This document shows positions 54,569-63,249 of a DNA stretch of 64,000 bases, in pieces. A program made the translations under genes and the position numbers. Source of the stretch: Candidatus Methanohalarchaeum thermophilum (lineage in GTDB: Archaea > Halobacteriota > Methanonatronarchaeia > Methanonatronarchaeales > Methanonatronarchaeaceae). The notes beneath the pieces were generated by a model, which was not told the DNA's origin, did no database searches, and worked only from the letters and a program-made list of their open reading frames with translations. Where the stretch lies: the NCBI GenBank assembly GCA_001914405.1, contig MSDW01000001.1, positions 1,367,169 to 1,431,168 of the forward strand. Direction: 5' to 3'. Within the stretch, counting starts at the first letter, position 1, and every line of letters begins with the position of its first letter.

Positions 54569-56048
54569 TATTTTCTTCCTCCATTAGTAACTTGTTCACA
54601 CCTTCTAACATGGCTTCAACTGAAGCCATAATAATATCGGTTCTAGCTCCTCTCGCAGATACAATTTTTCCTTTTCTACTTAATTTAACGCTTACATCTA
54701 CTAGTGCTTCTGTTCCTCCCGTAATAGATTCTACTTTGTAGTCTTCAAGTTGAATTTCAGCTATCTCTGAAATTGCTTTTTTAACAGCCTTTATGGATGC
54801 ATCTACAGGACCTGTTCCAGTTCCTGATTGAGTAATCTCTTCTTGGTCCTTGTAATCAAGCTTAATAGATGCCGTTGGAGTTACTTTATTGCCAGAAACA
54901 ACTGTAAGTTCTTCTAGTTTGGCTCTTGCTTCCTTTTTAACCTTTAAGACTGTTTCGACTATAGTCTGTAAGTCAGCGGTTGTAACTTTCTTGCCTTTGT
55001 CTCCTATTTCTTTGACCCTGGAAACTATCTCCTTGAGCTGTTCATCGTCTGCTTCAACTCCCATCTCCTTTAAAATAGCTTTAACTGAAGCTCTGCCCGT
55101 ATGTTTGCCCAAAGTAAATTTTCTTTCTCTTCCTACTTCATCTGGGGAAATTGGTTCATAGGTCGCTGAATCGTTTAAAACACCGTGAGCATGAATTCCG
55201 GATTCATGGGTAAAAGCATTTTCTCCTACTATCGCTTTGTTCTCTGAAACGCTGACTCCAGTCAACCTTGAAACTAATCTAGAGGTTTCATAAAGCAGTT
55301 CTGGATTAGCATTAAACCCAATGTCATACAGCTCCTTTCCAGATATAACCACTTCCTCTAACGAAGCGTTACCTGCTCTTTCCCCTAGGCCATTTACGGT
55401 TACATGAACCTGTTCGGCTCCACTTAATAAAGCATTAATAGAATTAGATACCGCAAAACCAAAATCATCGTGACAATGTATGCTTAAAGGAATATCAATG
55501 TTCTCGGTTAATTTACTTATATTTTGTTCAGTTTTTTCGGGATTGAGCACTCCAACCGTGTCACAATAACAGACCCTATCGGCTCCAAGAGAAGCTCCCC
55601 TATTGAAAATTTTTTCAACAAAATCTTGGTCTGCTCTCGATGCATCCTCGGCTCCTAATTCAACATTAAGACCGTAGTCCTTTGCATATGGTATTACTTC
55701 ATCGAGAGAATCTAGTATTTCGCTTTTATTCTTCTTTAGCTTCTTTTTTAAGTGTAGCTCGGAAACAGGAGCAACCAAATGTATTGATTCAACTCCACAT
55801 TCGTGTGCAGCGTCTACATCTGACTTAAGAACTCTAGTATAACTACATATCTCAGCTTCCAATCCTTCATCGGCAATCTTTCGTATACCTTCTCTTTCTC
55901 CTTTGGAAGTTATTGCACTACCTGCTTCTATTACATCCACACCTAGTTCGTCAACCTTTCTTGCTATCCAAAGTTTTTCTTTTGGGGTTAATGAAACCCC
56001 AGGAGTTTGTTCACCATCTCTAAGTGTTGTGTCAAACAACTTAGCCAA
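54555..56048 (-). CDS. cimA: (R)-citramalate synthase / 2-isopropylmalate synthase family (CimA-like)
   Basis: A 497-residue enzyme that condenses acetyl-CoA with pyruvate (citramalate) or 2-oxoisovalerate (isopropylmalate). The HMGL-like barrel begins [22 protein letters not shown], with [30 protein letters not shown] (metal-binding His) and [18 protein letters not shown] LeuA allosteric domain covers about 375-490. The overall N-terminal wording matches archaeal CimA closely, and the ilv genes alongside point to isoleucine synthesis via citramalate. LeuA cannot be excluded. TTG is the start (56048). Confidence 0.85.
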   Translation of the reverse strand: MAKLFDTTLRDGEQTPGVSLTPKEKLWIARKVDELGVDVIEAGSAITSKGEREGIRKIADEGLEAEICSYTRVLKSDVDAAHECGVESIHLVAPVSELHLKKKLKKNKSEILDSLDEVIPYAKDYGLNVELGAEDASRADQDFVEKIFNRGASLGADRVCYCDTVGVLNPEKTEQNISKLTENIDIPLSIHCHDDFGFAVSNSINALLSGAEQVHVTVNGLGERAGNASLEEVVISGKELYDIGFNANPELLYETSRLVSRLTGVSVSENKAIVGENAFTHESGIHAHGVLNDSATYEPISPDEVGRERKFTLGKHTGRASVKAILKEMGVEADDEQLKEIVSRVKEIGDKGKKVTTADLQTIVETVLKVKKEARAKLEELTVVSGNKVTPTASIKLDYKDQEEITQSGTGTGPVDASIKAVKKAISEIAEIQLEDYKVESITGGTEALVDVSVKLSRKGKIVSARGARTDIIMASVEAMLEGVNKLLMEEENNEGS

Positions 56049-56126
56049 TAAAACGATCCCTCATATTTTCCACCTGTTTGATAATAACAAGGTATATAAT
56101 GACATAACTAAATATCAATTTTTCGA

Positions 56127-57182
56127 CTAAACCCAATCAGATGCTTCTTCTAGCACTCGAGATAAAACCTTAATTCCTTTTTTCATATCATTTAGTGAAA
56201 CAACTTCTACAGGGGTATGTACATTTCTGGTTGGGATTGAAAGCACTCCAGATGGAATCCCACTTCTAGACAAACTAATTGCTGTTGCATCAGTAGTTCC
56301 TCCCTTCATTACATCTAATTGATAAGATACATCCTCTTTTTTAGCTGATTTTTTGAGCAAGTCAAGAACCTTCTTAGGTGTAATTATTCCTCTGCCGGAT
56401 CTATCTGCAACAGTAAAAGCTGGTCCTTTCTCCAATTCGATTGAAGATTCTTTATCCTCTATATCAGGTTGATCCCCAGCTAAACACACATCCAGAGCCA
56501 AACCTAGATCCGGATCAACATTAAATGTAGAAACCTTTGCTCCTTTCAATCCTACTTCTTCCTGTGTAGTTCCAACTGCATGAATAGTGGCTTCTGTATC
56601 TATTTCCTTTAGTGCTAAAATCATACAAGCTACTCCAACTCTATTATCAAAGCTTTTACCGGTAACTAAGTTGTTATTAAGTTTTTTATATTCTCGATCC
56701 ATTGTTATACTGTTTCCCTCTTCAATACCCATCTCTCTAGCTTCTTCAGCATCTTCAGCACCAACATCAATGAACATCTCTTCCTGTTTAACGATTTCTT
56801 CTCCATCTTTATCTCGCATGAGGTGAGGAGGCTTACATCCTATAACCCCAAAGTGACTTCCCTCCTCAGTATGAATAACCACTCTCTGATTGAGCAAAGT
56901 CTGATCGAACCAACCGCCTAACTTAATAGCTCTAATATATCCATCATCCTGAATATGTTTTACCATCAAACCAATTTCATCCATATGTGCAGCAAGCATC
57001 AACTCAGGAGCATTTTCCTTACCTTTCTTAGTACAGATAAGATTACCAAAATCGTCTCTCTTAGTTTTATCTACATATTCACTAATTTCTTCTTTAACAA
57101 TTTCCCTGACCTCATTTTCACTACCCGAAGCAGAATTAGCATTTGATAATTTCTCTAATAAAGAATCTATTTCATCAATCAT
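56127..57182 (-). CDS. M42 family aminopeptidase/endoglucanase-like metallopeptidase
   Basis: A 351-residue cytosolic di-metal enzyme of the M42 (TET) family, which removes residues from peptides. Motifs are LMLAAHMDEIGLMVKHI (metal-binding His and Asp), VTGKSFDNRVGVACMI (bridging Asp), GTTQEEVGLKGA (catalytic and metal Glu), LALDVCLAGD and SIPTRNVHTPVEVVSLND (metal His). It lies between the aminotransferase and cimA in the same direction, with short gaps (24 and 78 nt). Confidence 0.92.
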   Translation of the reverse strand: MIDEIDSLLEKLSNANSASGSENEVREIVKEEISEYVDKTKRDDFGNLICTKKGKENAPELMLAAHMDEIGLMVKHIQDDGYIRAIKLGGWFDQTLLNQRVVIHTEEGSHFGVIGCKPPHLMRDKDGEEIVKQEEMFIDVGAEDAEEAREMGIEEGNSITMDREYKKLNNNLVTGKSFDNRVGVACMILALKEIDTEATIHAVGTTQEEVGLKGAKVSTFNVDPDLGLALDVCLAGDQPDIEDKESSIELEKGPAFTVADRSGRGIITPKKVLDLLKKSAKKEDVSYQLDVMKGGTTDATAISLSRSGIPSGVLSIPTRNVHTPVEVVSLNDMKKGIKVLSRVLEEASDWV

Positions 57183-57206
57183 TCAAAATTCCTCCAATCA
57201 TTATTT

Positions 57207-58340
57207 TTAAAATTCTAGATCTTTACATAATTTAGAGAACCGATCTAGGCCTTCTTTTAATTTTTCTTTTGAATTAGCATAAGACATTCTGATATAATCT
57301 CTTCCCTCTCTTCCAAAAGCGCTGCCTGGGACGGTTATGACATCTCTCTCAGCAAGTTTCCTTGAAACTTTTTTCCCTCCACCAAGCTTTGAGACATTGG
57401 GAAAGATATAAAAAGCACCGCTTGGTTCTACATAATCTATTTCCTTAATATCATCCAACTTCTTCATGACGAGATCTCTTCTTTTCATAAATTTATCTCT
57501 AATGTAACTAATGTAATCCATAGAATCACTTAGTGCTTTATTAGCGGCTTTCTGAGATATAGAAGGAGCACATGCTTGAATATATTGATGTACCTTCAAA
57601 GATTGGTCAATAACTCCTTCATCAGCTAATAGGTACCCGACTCTCCACCCCGTCATTGAAAAAGTCTTTGAAAAACTATCGACAACTATAACCTTGTCGT
57701 AAAATTCTTTAGGTGAAACATGGTTTTTTCCATAAATTATTTCACTATAAACTTCATCTGATATTATGTAAGCTCCATAATCGTCCGCTAGTTCAGTTAC
57801 CGCTTTTACTTCCTCTGGACCCAATACAGCTCCAGTCGGATTACTAGGTGAATTTAAAAAAACAACTTTAGTTTTATTATTAATTCTTTCCTTAATAGAC
57901 TCTAAATTCAAACTAAATCCATTTTCTTCATTAAGAGAATATGGAACACTTTTCCCACCAGCTATCTTCACTAGAGGATCATAAGAAACAAAACCTGGAT
58001 CAGGGATCATAGCCTCATCATCAAATCCAATTAAGGCTTCAGTTGCTATATGTAAGGCCTCACTTCCTCCTGAAGTAACAATCACATTACTTGGATTAAC
58101 AAAAATATTAAATTTCTCAATATAATCACAAATAGATTTCCTTAATCCGATTAAACCTTTATTTGATGTATAATTAGTTTGATTTTTATCAATAGATCTT
58201 TTTGCTTCTTTTTTAGCTTCAATTGGGGTATCCAAATCTGGTTCACCAAGCCCAAGATTAATTGAATCTTCTCCAGCTTCTTCAAAAACCTCTCTTATAG
58301 TAGAACCACTAATCTCCTGAATTTTTCTTGAAAAACTCAT
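57207..58340 (-). CDS. Class I/II aminotransferase, aspartate-aminotransferase-like
   Basis: A 377-residue PLP enzyme (fold type I). Seen are INLGLGEPDLDTP, VTSGGSEALHIATEAL (PLP phosphate binding), VVFLNSPSNPTGAVLG, YIISDEVYSEIIYG and the Lys of VVDSFSKTFSMTGWRVGYLL, with the Arg of YIRMSYA binding the substrate carboxylate. The first gene of the branched-chain set; it may transaminate branched-chain or aromatic oxo acids. A family A element (A6) sits about 180 bp upstream. Confidence 0.92.
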   Translation of the reverse strand: MSFSRKIQEISGSTIREVFEEAGEDSINLGLGEPDLDTPIEAKKEAKRSIDKNQTNYTSNKGLIGLRKSICDYIEKFNIFVNPSNVIVTSGGSEALHIATEALIGFDDEAMIPDPGFVSYDPLVKIAGGKSVPYSLNEENGFSLNLESIKERINNKTKVVFLNSPSNPTGAVLGPEEVKAVTELADDYGAYIISDEVYSEIIYGKNHVSPKEFYDKVIVVDSFSKTFSMTGWRVGYLLADEGVIDQSLKVHQYIQACAPSISQKAANKALSDSMDYISYIRDKFMKRRDLVMKKLDDIKEIDYVEPSGAFYIFPNVSKLGGGKKVSRKLAERDVITVPGSAFGREGRDYIRMSYANSKEKLKEGLDRFSKLCKDLEF

Positions 58341-58521
58341 TTTTATCAGTTGGGTAGAAATATCTTCTTTTTAATAGACACAAAAACCCAACGAATACTC
58401 ATATAGGCCAAAGAATTATAAAAAACTTTGGAAGTTAATAAAAAGTAATTAAGACAGATAAAAAAAATACAATCATTTTAAAATTAAACAAAACCCAGAA
58501 ATTCCTCTTAAAGAATGATAT

Positions 58522-58992
58522 GTGAAGTGACCCCTGCCTAACCTCACATCTGTTCGGTGAGGAGAGAGGCTTCCCTGTGAGGCCTTATCCTCGAAAGGGA
58601 GTTTGTTTTCCACGGTGCCTTGTCTCATTCACACCGTCAACAGGGAACCTATTGCTCCAAGTGAAGTCTGGACTTAGGGAACAGTTTTCCCATATACTAA
58701 CTCTCAATGGTTCCTCTTATTTCTCAATGGTTGCTTCACACCAACCACTAGACTCCTTACTCCCAAGCTGTTTCGGGCTTACCCATCTACCCCAATACTT
58801 ACCTATACACCTATTCGATGTAGGGTCTGAGGCTTTAGCCATTGCCTTAAGGGCATGGGATTGCTTTTTGTTCAAGAGGCAGACAAATCAACCAACTGCC
58901 ATCAACACAATGTTAGTTTTTTTTATTTTAAAAAACATCGAATTCATCCCCCTCCAATCAAAGAAAGGAAGAGGGTCTTCCCCGATGAATAG
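58522..58992 (-). mobile_element. Family A non-coding IS605-like element, copy A6 (inverted)
   Basis: The minus-strand sequence is closely similar to A5 (40823-41287), with the same left end (CTATTCATCGGGGAAGACCC after TTTAT) and the same right end (hairpin CTCACCGAACAGATGTGAG, then GGGGTCACTTCAC). Stem bases ACGGTG/CACCGT (58612-58617 with 58631-58636) are kept. The left end abuts that of TnpB-4 head to head. Confidence 0.78.
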
Positions 58993-59122
58993 ATAAAAAT
59001 TATCTATTTGACTGAGAAGGCACCTTGCTAAATTTTTTGATTTGGGTGGGTGGTGGTTTAGTCTTCTGGAAAAGCTTTTAGATATAGTGTGGTAAGCATT
59101 AGGTATGGTCGGATATAGTAGG

Positions 59123-60422
59123 ATGGAGAAGTGTTTGAGGCAGAATCTATGTGGACTAATCAAAAAAGAATATGAGATCCTAAAGTAGATGGGTCATAAG
59201 TCCAAGGACTTATATAATGAAGTGTTCTACGAGAAGGAGACAAATACTTCTTTGACAATGGGGGATACCTTTAACTATTGCAATGCCTACAAACGTTTAA
59301 AAGTTGAAAGTGAGAGCTATAGAGTTTTGGCCTCTCAAATGGCTCGGTAAGCGATGAAGCATGTAGACAAAGCTTTTAAATCTTTCTTCAAGTTAATAAA
59401 GAAGAGAGGAGAGGGGGTAGGTATGATGGTGAAGCTAGTCCACTCCGTTACTTAGAAAAGGATGGATATTTTTTATTGATATTTCCTAAGTCAGAGTTTC
59501 CAGGTTAAAGAAGATCATATTTGAGTTGGTGTTCCAAGAGGTTTCTGTGAAAGGTATGAGTATGATAAAAGAGAAATCCAAATTGATTTCTCTTATGAGA
59601 AGCTTAAACAGAGCCACATTGATATTAAGTAATTACATGTTTTTCTTAGGGCGAAGGCGGAGTATTTTGAGTATAGGGTTGTTTATGAGGAGGAGAAGGA
59701 ACCAGTTGAGGCAAAGGGAGGGTTTTTGATTAGGTATTGATTTGGGGTTAGGTAATTTGGCTACTTGTGTTGACCACTTTGGGCGCTCATTTATCTTGGA
59801 TGGGCGATTACTTATAATCGTATAACAGGTGGTTTAATAAAGAAGTAGCTAAGTTACAGTCAATTAAGGATAGGCAGGGATTTGATGGGAACACGAAGAG
59901 AATAAACAAATTATTCCGGGATCGAGACAACTATGTGCATGATTACTTAGATAAGGCGGCTAAGGCAATTGTTGACTATTGCAGAGAAAATAAAGTTGAG
60001 GAAGTGTTTTGTGGTGATGGAAAGGGGCTGAAAGCAGGATATAAGCTTGGGGGATAAGAATAACCAGAGTTTTGTTGAGGTTCCGTTTGATTGGTTTAAG
60101 CAAAAACTCAAGCACAAACTAGAGTATTATGGCATTAAATTCATGTTAGTGGATGAATCTTACACAAGCAAATGTGATGCTTTAGCCAACACTGAAGTGA
60201 GGAGGAAACCAAGTTATAGGGGAGAAAGAATCGAGAGAGGCTTATACGAAACAAGTGATGGCGTACTGATTAATGCTGACTTAGATGGTGCTTTGAATAT
60301 TGCTAAGAGAGGGTATGTCTGAAACTAATTTGGAGTTGGGAGTAGGAGGTAGTGGTGGTGTGGACACGCCAAGGAGAATAAGGAAACCTCTTTGGGTTAG
60401 GATGCGGCTCAGATATAAGTGA
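59123..60422 (+). pseudogene. tnpB: TnpB RNA-guided nuclease, interrupted
   Basis: Several stops and frameshifts: TAG after ATCCTAAAG (59184), TAA in CTCGGTAAGCGATGAAG (59347), TGA in CATATTTGAGTTGG and TAA in ATTAAGTAATTACATG, plus a frameshift near 60040. It shares the +1 insertion near the first RuvC motif with TnpB-2 (AAAGGGAGGG), but it has CGA where TnpB-2 and TnpB-3 have TGA. The last part retains [16 protein letters not shown] and [15 protein letters not shown]. The frames at 59526-59729 and 60047-60322 are fragments of this gene. Confidence 0.78.
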
Positions 60423-60487
60423 GAGCCTAATTCAAACTTCTCCTGAAATCCCATTCCTAATCTTTTGATTAGGTAGGGGTAGTTCAC
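60375..60487 (+). ncRNA. Predicted omegaRNA region of TnpB-4
   Basis: GGATGCGGCTCAGATATAAG, TGAGAGCC and the final palindrome match 27262-27378 almost base for base. The putative guide would begin with GGAGATAAATAAG after TTCACT. Confidence 0.42.
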
Positions 60488-60566
60488 TGGAGATAAATAA
60501 GTTTTATGGCAAGTAAAGAACATAATAAGGGTTTTCTAGAAAAATAAAATAATTATTTATTTAACT

Positions 60567-60626
60567 TATTTGGTGAGAAACTCTTCCACCTAATCGGCAG
60601 CCTTTGAAGAGGTGATTAGCTCTTTT
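60567..60626 (+). repeat. Mini-element or orphan left end (family D type)
   Basis: ACTTATTTGGTGAGAAACTC matches the family D left end (24775-24794), and the hairpin region CCTAATCGGCAGCCTTTGAA, GAGGTGATTAG follows. No cargo or further end is present. Confidence 0.45.
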
Positions 60627-60740
60627 TAAAGTATCTAAGAGATAGTTAATTATATACTTTTGATTCCTGGATTTTTATGGGATTTATATAACCTTTTTCG
60701 AGGAAAAAGTTAAAATGATGCTTTAATTTATGCGCATCCT

Positions 60741-61307
60741 TTATTCGAGTGTGGCGTGCATTTCTTCGAGGTATTCCTCGCTTATATCTTTAGTTTTCAT
60801 TATTTGAGAAACAATTGAGTCTAAAAGTACTAGGGCTGTAATTTCAAATAAGGTTCCAAGTGGAGCTATTTTCGTTTTGTCTATTTTCTTGTTACTAAAT
60901 TCACTTTTAACAGATATTATGTTGTCAGATAAACTGGATAAGGTTGAATCTCGGTTTGATGTAACAGATATTAAAGTTGCATTATTTTCTTTGGTTGTTT
61001 TTGCCAATTTTATAGTAGATGAGGTTTCTCCTGATCCTGAAATTGCTACAACTGTGTCTTCAGAAGATAAAGCAGGGGTAATGGTTTCACCGACTACAAA
61101 TGAATTAAAACCTAAGTGCATAAGCCTCATAGCGAACATTTTAGCAACAAACCCAGATCTGCCTGCTCCAAGCACAAAAACTTTATTTCCTTCTTTAATC
61201 TTGTTGATAAATTCGTTAACCATCTCTTGTTCTAATTCACTACTAGCTTCTTTAATGTGGTTTCCTATAATCTCCATAGAATTTTTAGTTTGGTTCATTT
61301 TACTCAA
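60741..61307 (-). CDS. hxlB: 6-phospho-3-hexuloisomerase (SIS domain)
   Basis: A 188-residue sugar isomerase (SIS) domain protein that interconverts 3-hexulose-6-phosphate and fructose-6-phosphate. The domain runs from GNKVFVLGAGRSGFVAKMFAMRLMHLGF to GTLFEITALVLLDSIV, with the Ser-rich phosphate site ISGSGETSST. In archaea lacking a classical pentose-phosphate pathway it works with hexulose-phosphate synthase to make ribulose-5-phosphate. The synthase gene is not adjacent here. Confidence 0.85.
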   Translation of the reverse strand: MSKMNQTKNSMEIIGNHIKEASSELEQEMVNEFINKIKEGNKVFVLGAGRSGFVAKMFAMRLMHLGFNSFVVGETITPALSSEDTVVAISGSGETSSTIKLAKTTKENNATLISVTSNRDSTLSSLSDNIISVKSEFSNKKIDKTKIAPLGTLFEITALVLLDSIVSQIMKTKDISEEYLEEMHATLE

Positions 61308-61382
61308 CTCAAATTTAACTTTATTTTAAACAAATCATCTTTTTAATCAATGAAAGAGAAATTCACTTTTTATTTATTTTAT

Positions 61383-61838
61383 CCCAATGGTTAAGAAGAC
61401 TCCTTCCAAGGTCTTTGATTTTGGTGGGGGATGAATCAATCTATAAGGCTTAAATAGCTCCATCACCAGTTAAAGGTTGGTAGTTGGTTGGCTTTTCTGC
61501 CTTTTTTGAAAAGGCAATTCCATACCCCTTTTGGGGAAATGGGCTAAACGCCCCATGACCAGCATCGAGAGGTGCATGGGTAATCCTGAAACTTTTGGAG
61601 TAAGGGGTCTAGGTGGCTGGTGTAGGGCAGCTGCTGGGAATAAGGGAAAAGCCATTGTGTAGCTAATATATGGGTTCTTGTTTTTGTTCTAATCCAGTTC
61701 TCCCCTCAAAGCATAAGTTCATCTGTTGGCTATATGCATATAGACAAATCCAGCAAATAAAGCAAATTCCTCCTATAGATAAGGCCTCACAGGGAAGCCC
61801 ACTTCCTAAATCTCTGACTTAGGTAGGGATCACTTCAC
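61383..61838 (+). mobile_element. Family A non-coding IS605-like element, copy A7
   Basis: It follows TTTAT (61378-61382) and ends CACTTCAC. The left end is CCAATGGTTAAGAAGACTCC with GATGAATCAA; the right end hairpin is CTTCCTAAATCTCTGACTTA, then GGTAGGGATCACTTCAC. Core block GTCTAGGTGGCTGGTGTAGG is kept. The diagnostic stem is partly broken (GCTATA against TCCAGC). A plus/minus frame at 61470 is a shadow. Confidence 0.68.
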
Positions 61839-61876
61839 ACTTCCTGTTTAGTGAATCTAAAAAACCTAGAAGTAGA

Positions 61877-62494
61877 TTAATTTTCTTTTGTTTTTTTAAT
61901 AATTTTTTCTTTTGTTTCTTTAGCTGTTTTTCCTTGGTTGGATAGATTTAACTCCAAGTTTTTTCCATTAACAAATTTGATGGTTGAAACTTTCCAGTTT
62001 AGGTTCTTTAATTCTTTGCATAATTTGATTAATCTTTTGTCTCCTCCGTCCCATAGAATATCTTTTTTGATCTCTTGATCTGAGTTGTAGATTGACAGAG
62101 CCATTTTTTTTAGAGCCGATGGACTCGAAAATGGGATTTCAAATATTACTTTGTAATAGTCTCCTTCTATTTTGCCGTAGGAAACAACTACATAACCTTC
62201 TTTTTCGTATTTTTCTATCTTATCATATTTGAGTTCCATACTAATTTCATGTTCGGCGTTGTTATCGATTTCTGAAATATTGATTAAAGTCTTTGCTATC
62301 AAGCTCCAGCTCGCATATTTGGAGAATGTTAGTTCTATTTTTCCTGTGGTTGAAGAGATCTTGTTTTCTCCGTTAACTAGAATTACCTTGGATATATTTA
62401 GGTTGGTGAGATTCTTAACTTCCGTTATTAGTTTCTTAATCTCTTTAAATGATACTTTGCTTTTGTCTAGATTCAGTTTTTCACTAGAACTCAT
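61877..62494 (-). CDS. Hypothetical protein following arfC
   Basis: A 205-residue Lys-rich soluble protein with alternating helices and strands, without signal or membrane segment. It contains two similar-looking halves with VNG motifs (SKVILVNGENKISS near 37-51 and STIKFVNGKNLELN near 170-183). It starts 26 nt after the arfC stop on the same strand, so an operon is likely. No family is recognised, and nothing in it suggests an enzyme. Confidence 0.6.
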   Translation of the reverse strand: MSSSEKLNLDKSKVSFKEIKKLITEVKNLTNLNISKVILVNGENKISSTTGKIELTFSKYASWSLIAKTLINISEIDNNAEHEISMELKYDKIEKYEKEGYVVVSYGKIEGDYYKVIFEIPFSSPSALKKMALSIYNSDQEIKKDILWDGGDKRLIKLCKELKNLNWKVSTIKFVNGKNLELNLSNQGKTAKETKEKIIKKTKEN

Positions 62495-62520
62495 TAAGTA
62501 TTAATTCACTAGAAGAGGGA

Positions 62521-63174
62521 TTATAATCCTTTGGGATGAGGTAACTCCCAAAAAAGTAGAAGTCCTTCACCTAGTTTTTCAACATTCTTCAATTTTAGCT
62601 CAATAGCATCCTGTTTTTCCTTCACCCCTTCTCCATCTACAAAAGTGGGGGCGTCTTTCCCTCCAAAAATTAGATTTGATATATAAACACATACTTCGTC
62701 CGCGTACCTATTTTTTAGAAATGACCAGTTAACTGTTCCTCCTCCTTCTACTAGGAGTTTTTTTATTCCTTTTTCCCTTAACTTTTTCAATAAATTTTTT
62801 AAATCAACCTTTGAGCCTTTAAATTTTATTACTTCAGCTTTTTCCTCTATTCTTTTGACTCTACTTAATGGAGCTTTTTCGGTTATTGCGACTAAAACGG
62901 GTAGCTCGTCTTCCAATAGATTGGAATCTAAGGGGATTCTCCCCCTGCTATCTAGGACGATCCTTAATGTGTTTTCCACATTTAGTTTAGGGTCATCAGC
63001 TAGAACTGTTCCTATACCGACTAAGATCCCATCAAATCTTTTTCTCAGTTTCTTAACTCTTATAAAATCCTCTTTTGAAGATATTTTAATTTTTTTCCTT
63101 TTTTTAGTAGAGATTTTTCCGTCTAGGGTTAAAGCAGAATTAATTAATATGTAAGGTTTCTTCATGTTTTTCAC
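62521..63174 (-). CDS. arfC: 2,5-diamino-6-ribosylamino-4(3H)-pyrimidinone 5'-phosphate reductase
   Basis: A 217-residue protein of the RibD C-terminal (dihydrofolate-reductase-like) family. In archaeal riboflavin and F420 precursor synthesis it reduces the ribosyl side chain with NADPH. Motifs are YILINSALTLDGKISTK, FDGILVGIGTVLADDPKLNV, LRIVLDSRGRIPLDSNLL and KLLVEGGGTVNWSFLKN. The length is standard for the single-domain archaeal enzyme. F420 demand fits an Fpo-bearing cell. Confidence 0.9.
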   Translation of the reverse strand: MKNMKKPYILINSALTLDGKISTKKRKKIKISSKEDFIRVKKLRKRFDGILVGIGTVLADDPKLNVENTLRIVLDSRGRIPLDSNLLEDELPVLVAITEKAPLSRVKRIEEKAEVIKFKGSKVDLKNLLKKLREKGIKKLLVEGGGTVNWSFLKNRYADEVCVYISNLIFGGKDAPTFVDGEGVKEKQDAIELKLKNVEKLGEGLLLFWELPHPKGL

Positions 63175-63188
63175 TAATTATCTCTTAA

Positions 63189-63201
63189 AATTTTTTTTAT
63201 A
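63189..63201. promoter_or_regulatory. TATA-like element between arfC and the RPA-associated gene
   Basis: TTTTTTTATATAAC lies about 20-25 nt from the arfC start (minus) and about 50-60 nt from the plus-strand ATG. It more likely serves arfC; the 75-bp interval must hold both promoters. Confidence 0.35.
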
Positions 63202-63249
63202 TAACATCTAAAAAATATTAAGGTTCTATCCCTAAGTAAAAAGTGAAAA

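Larger units (their letters stand above)
59004..60487 (+). mobile_element. IS200/IS605-type element carrying broken tnpB (copy TnpB-4)
   Basis: Left end CTATTTGACTGAGAAGGCAC, after ATTAT (a variant of TTTAT); right end hairpin CCTAATCTTTTGATTAGG and TAGGGGTAGTTCAC. It is colinear with copies at 25893 and 35973. No tnpA is present. Confidence 0.8.
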
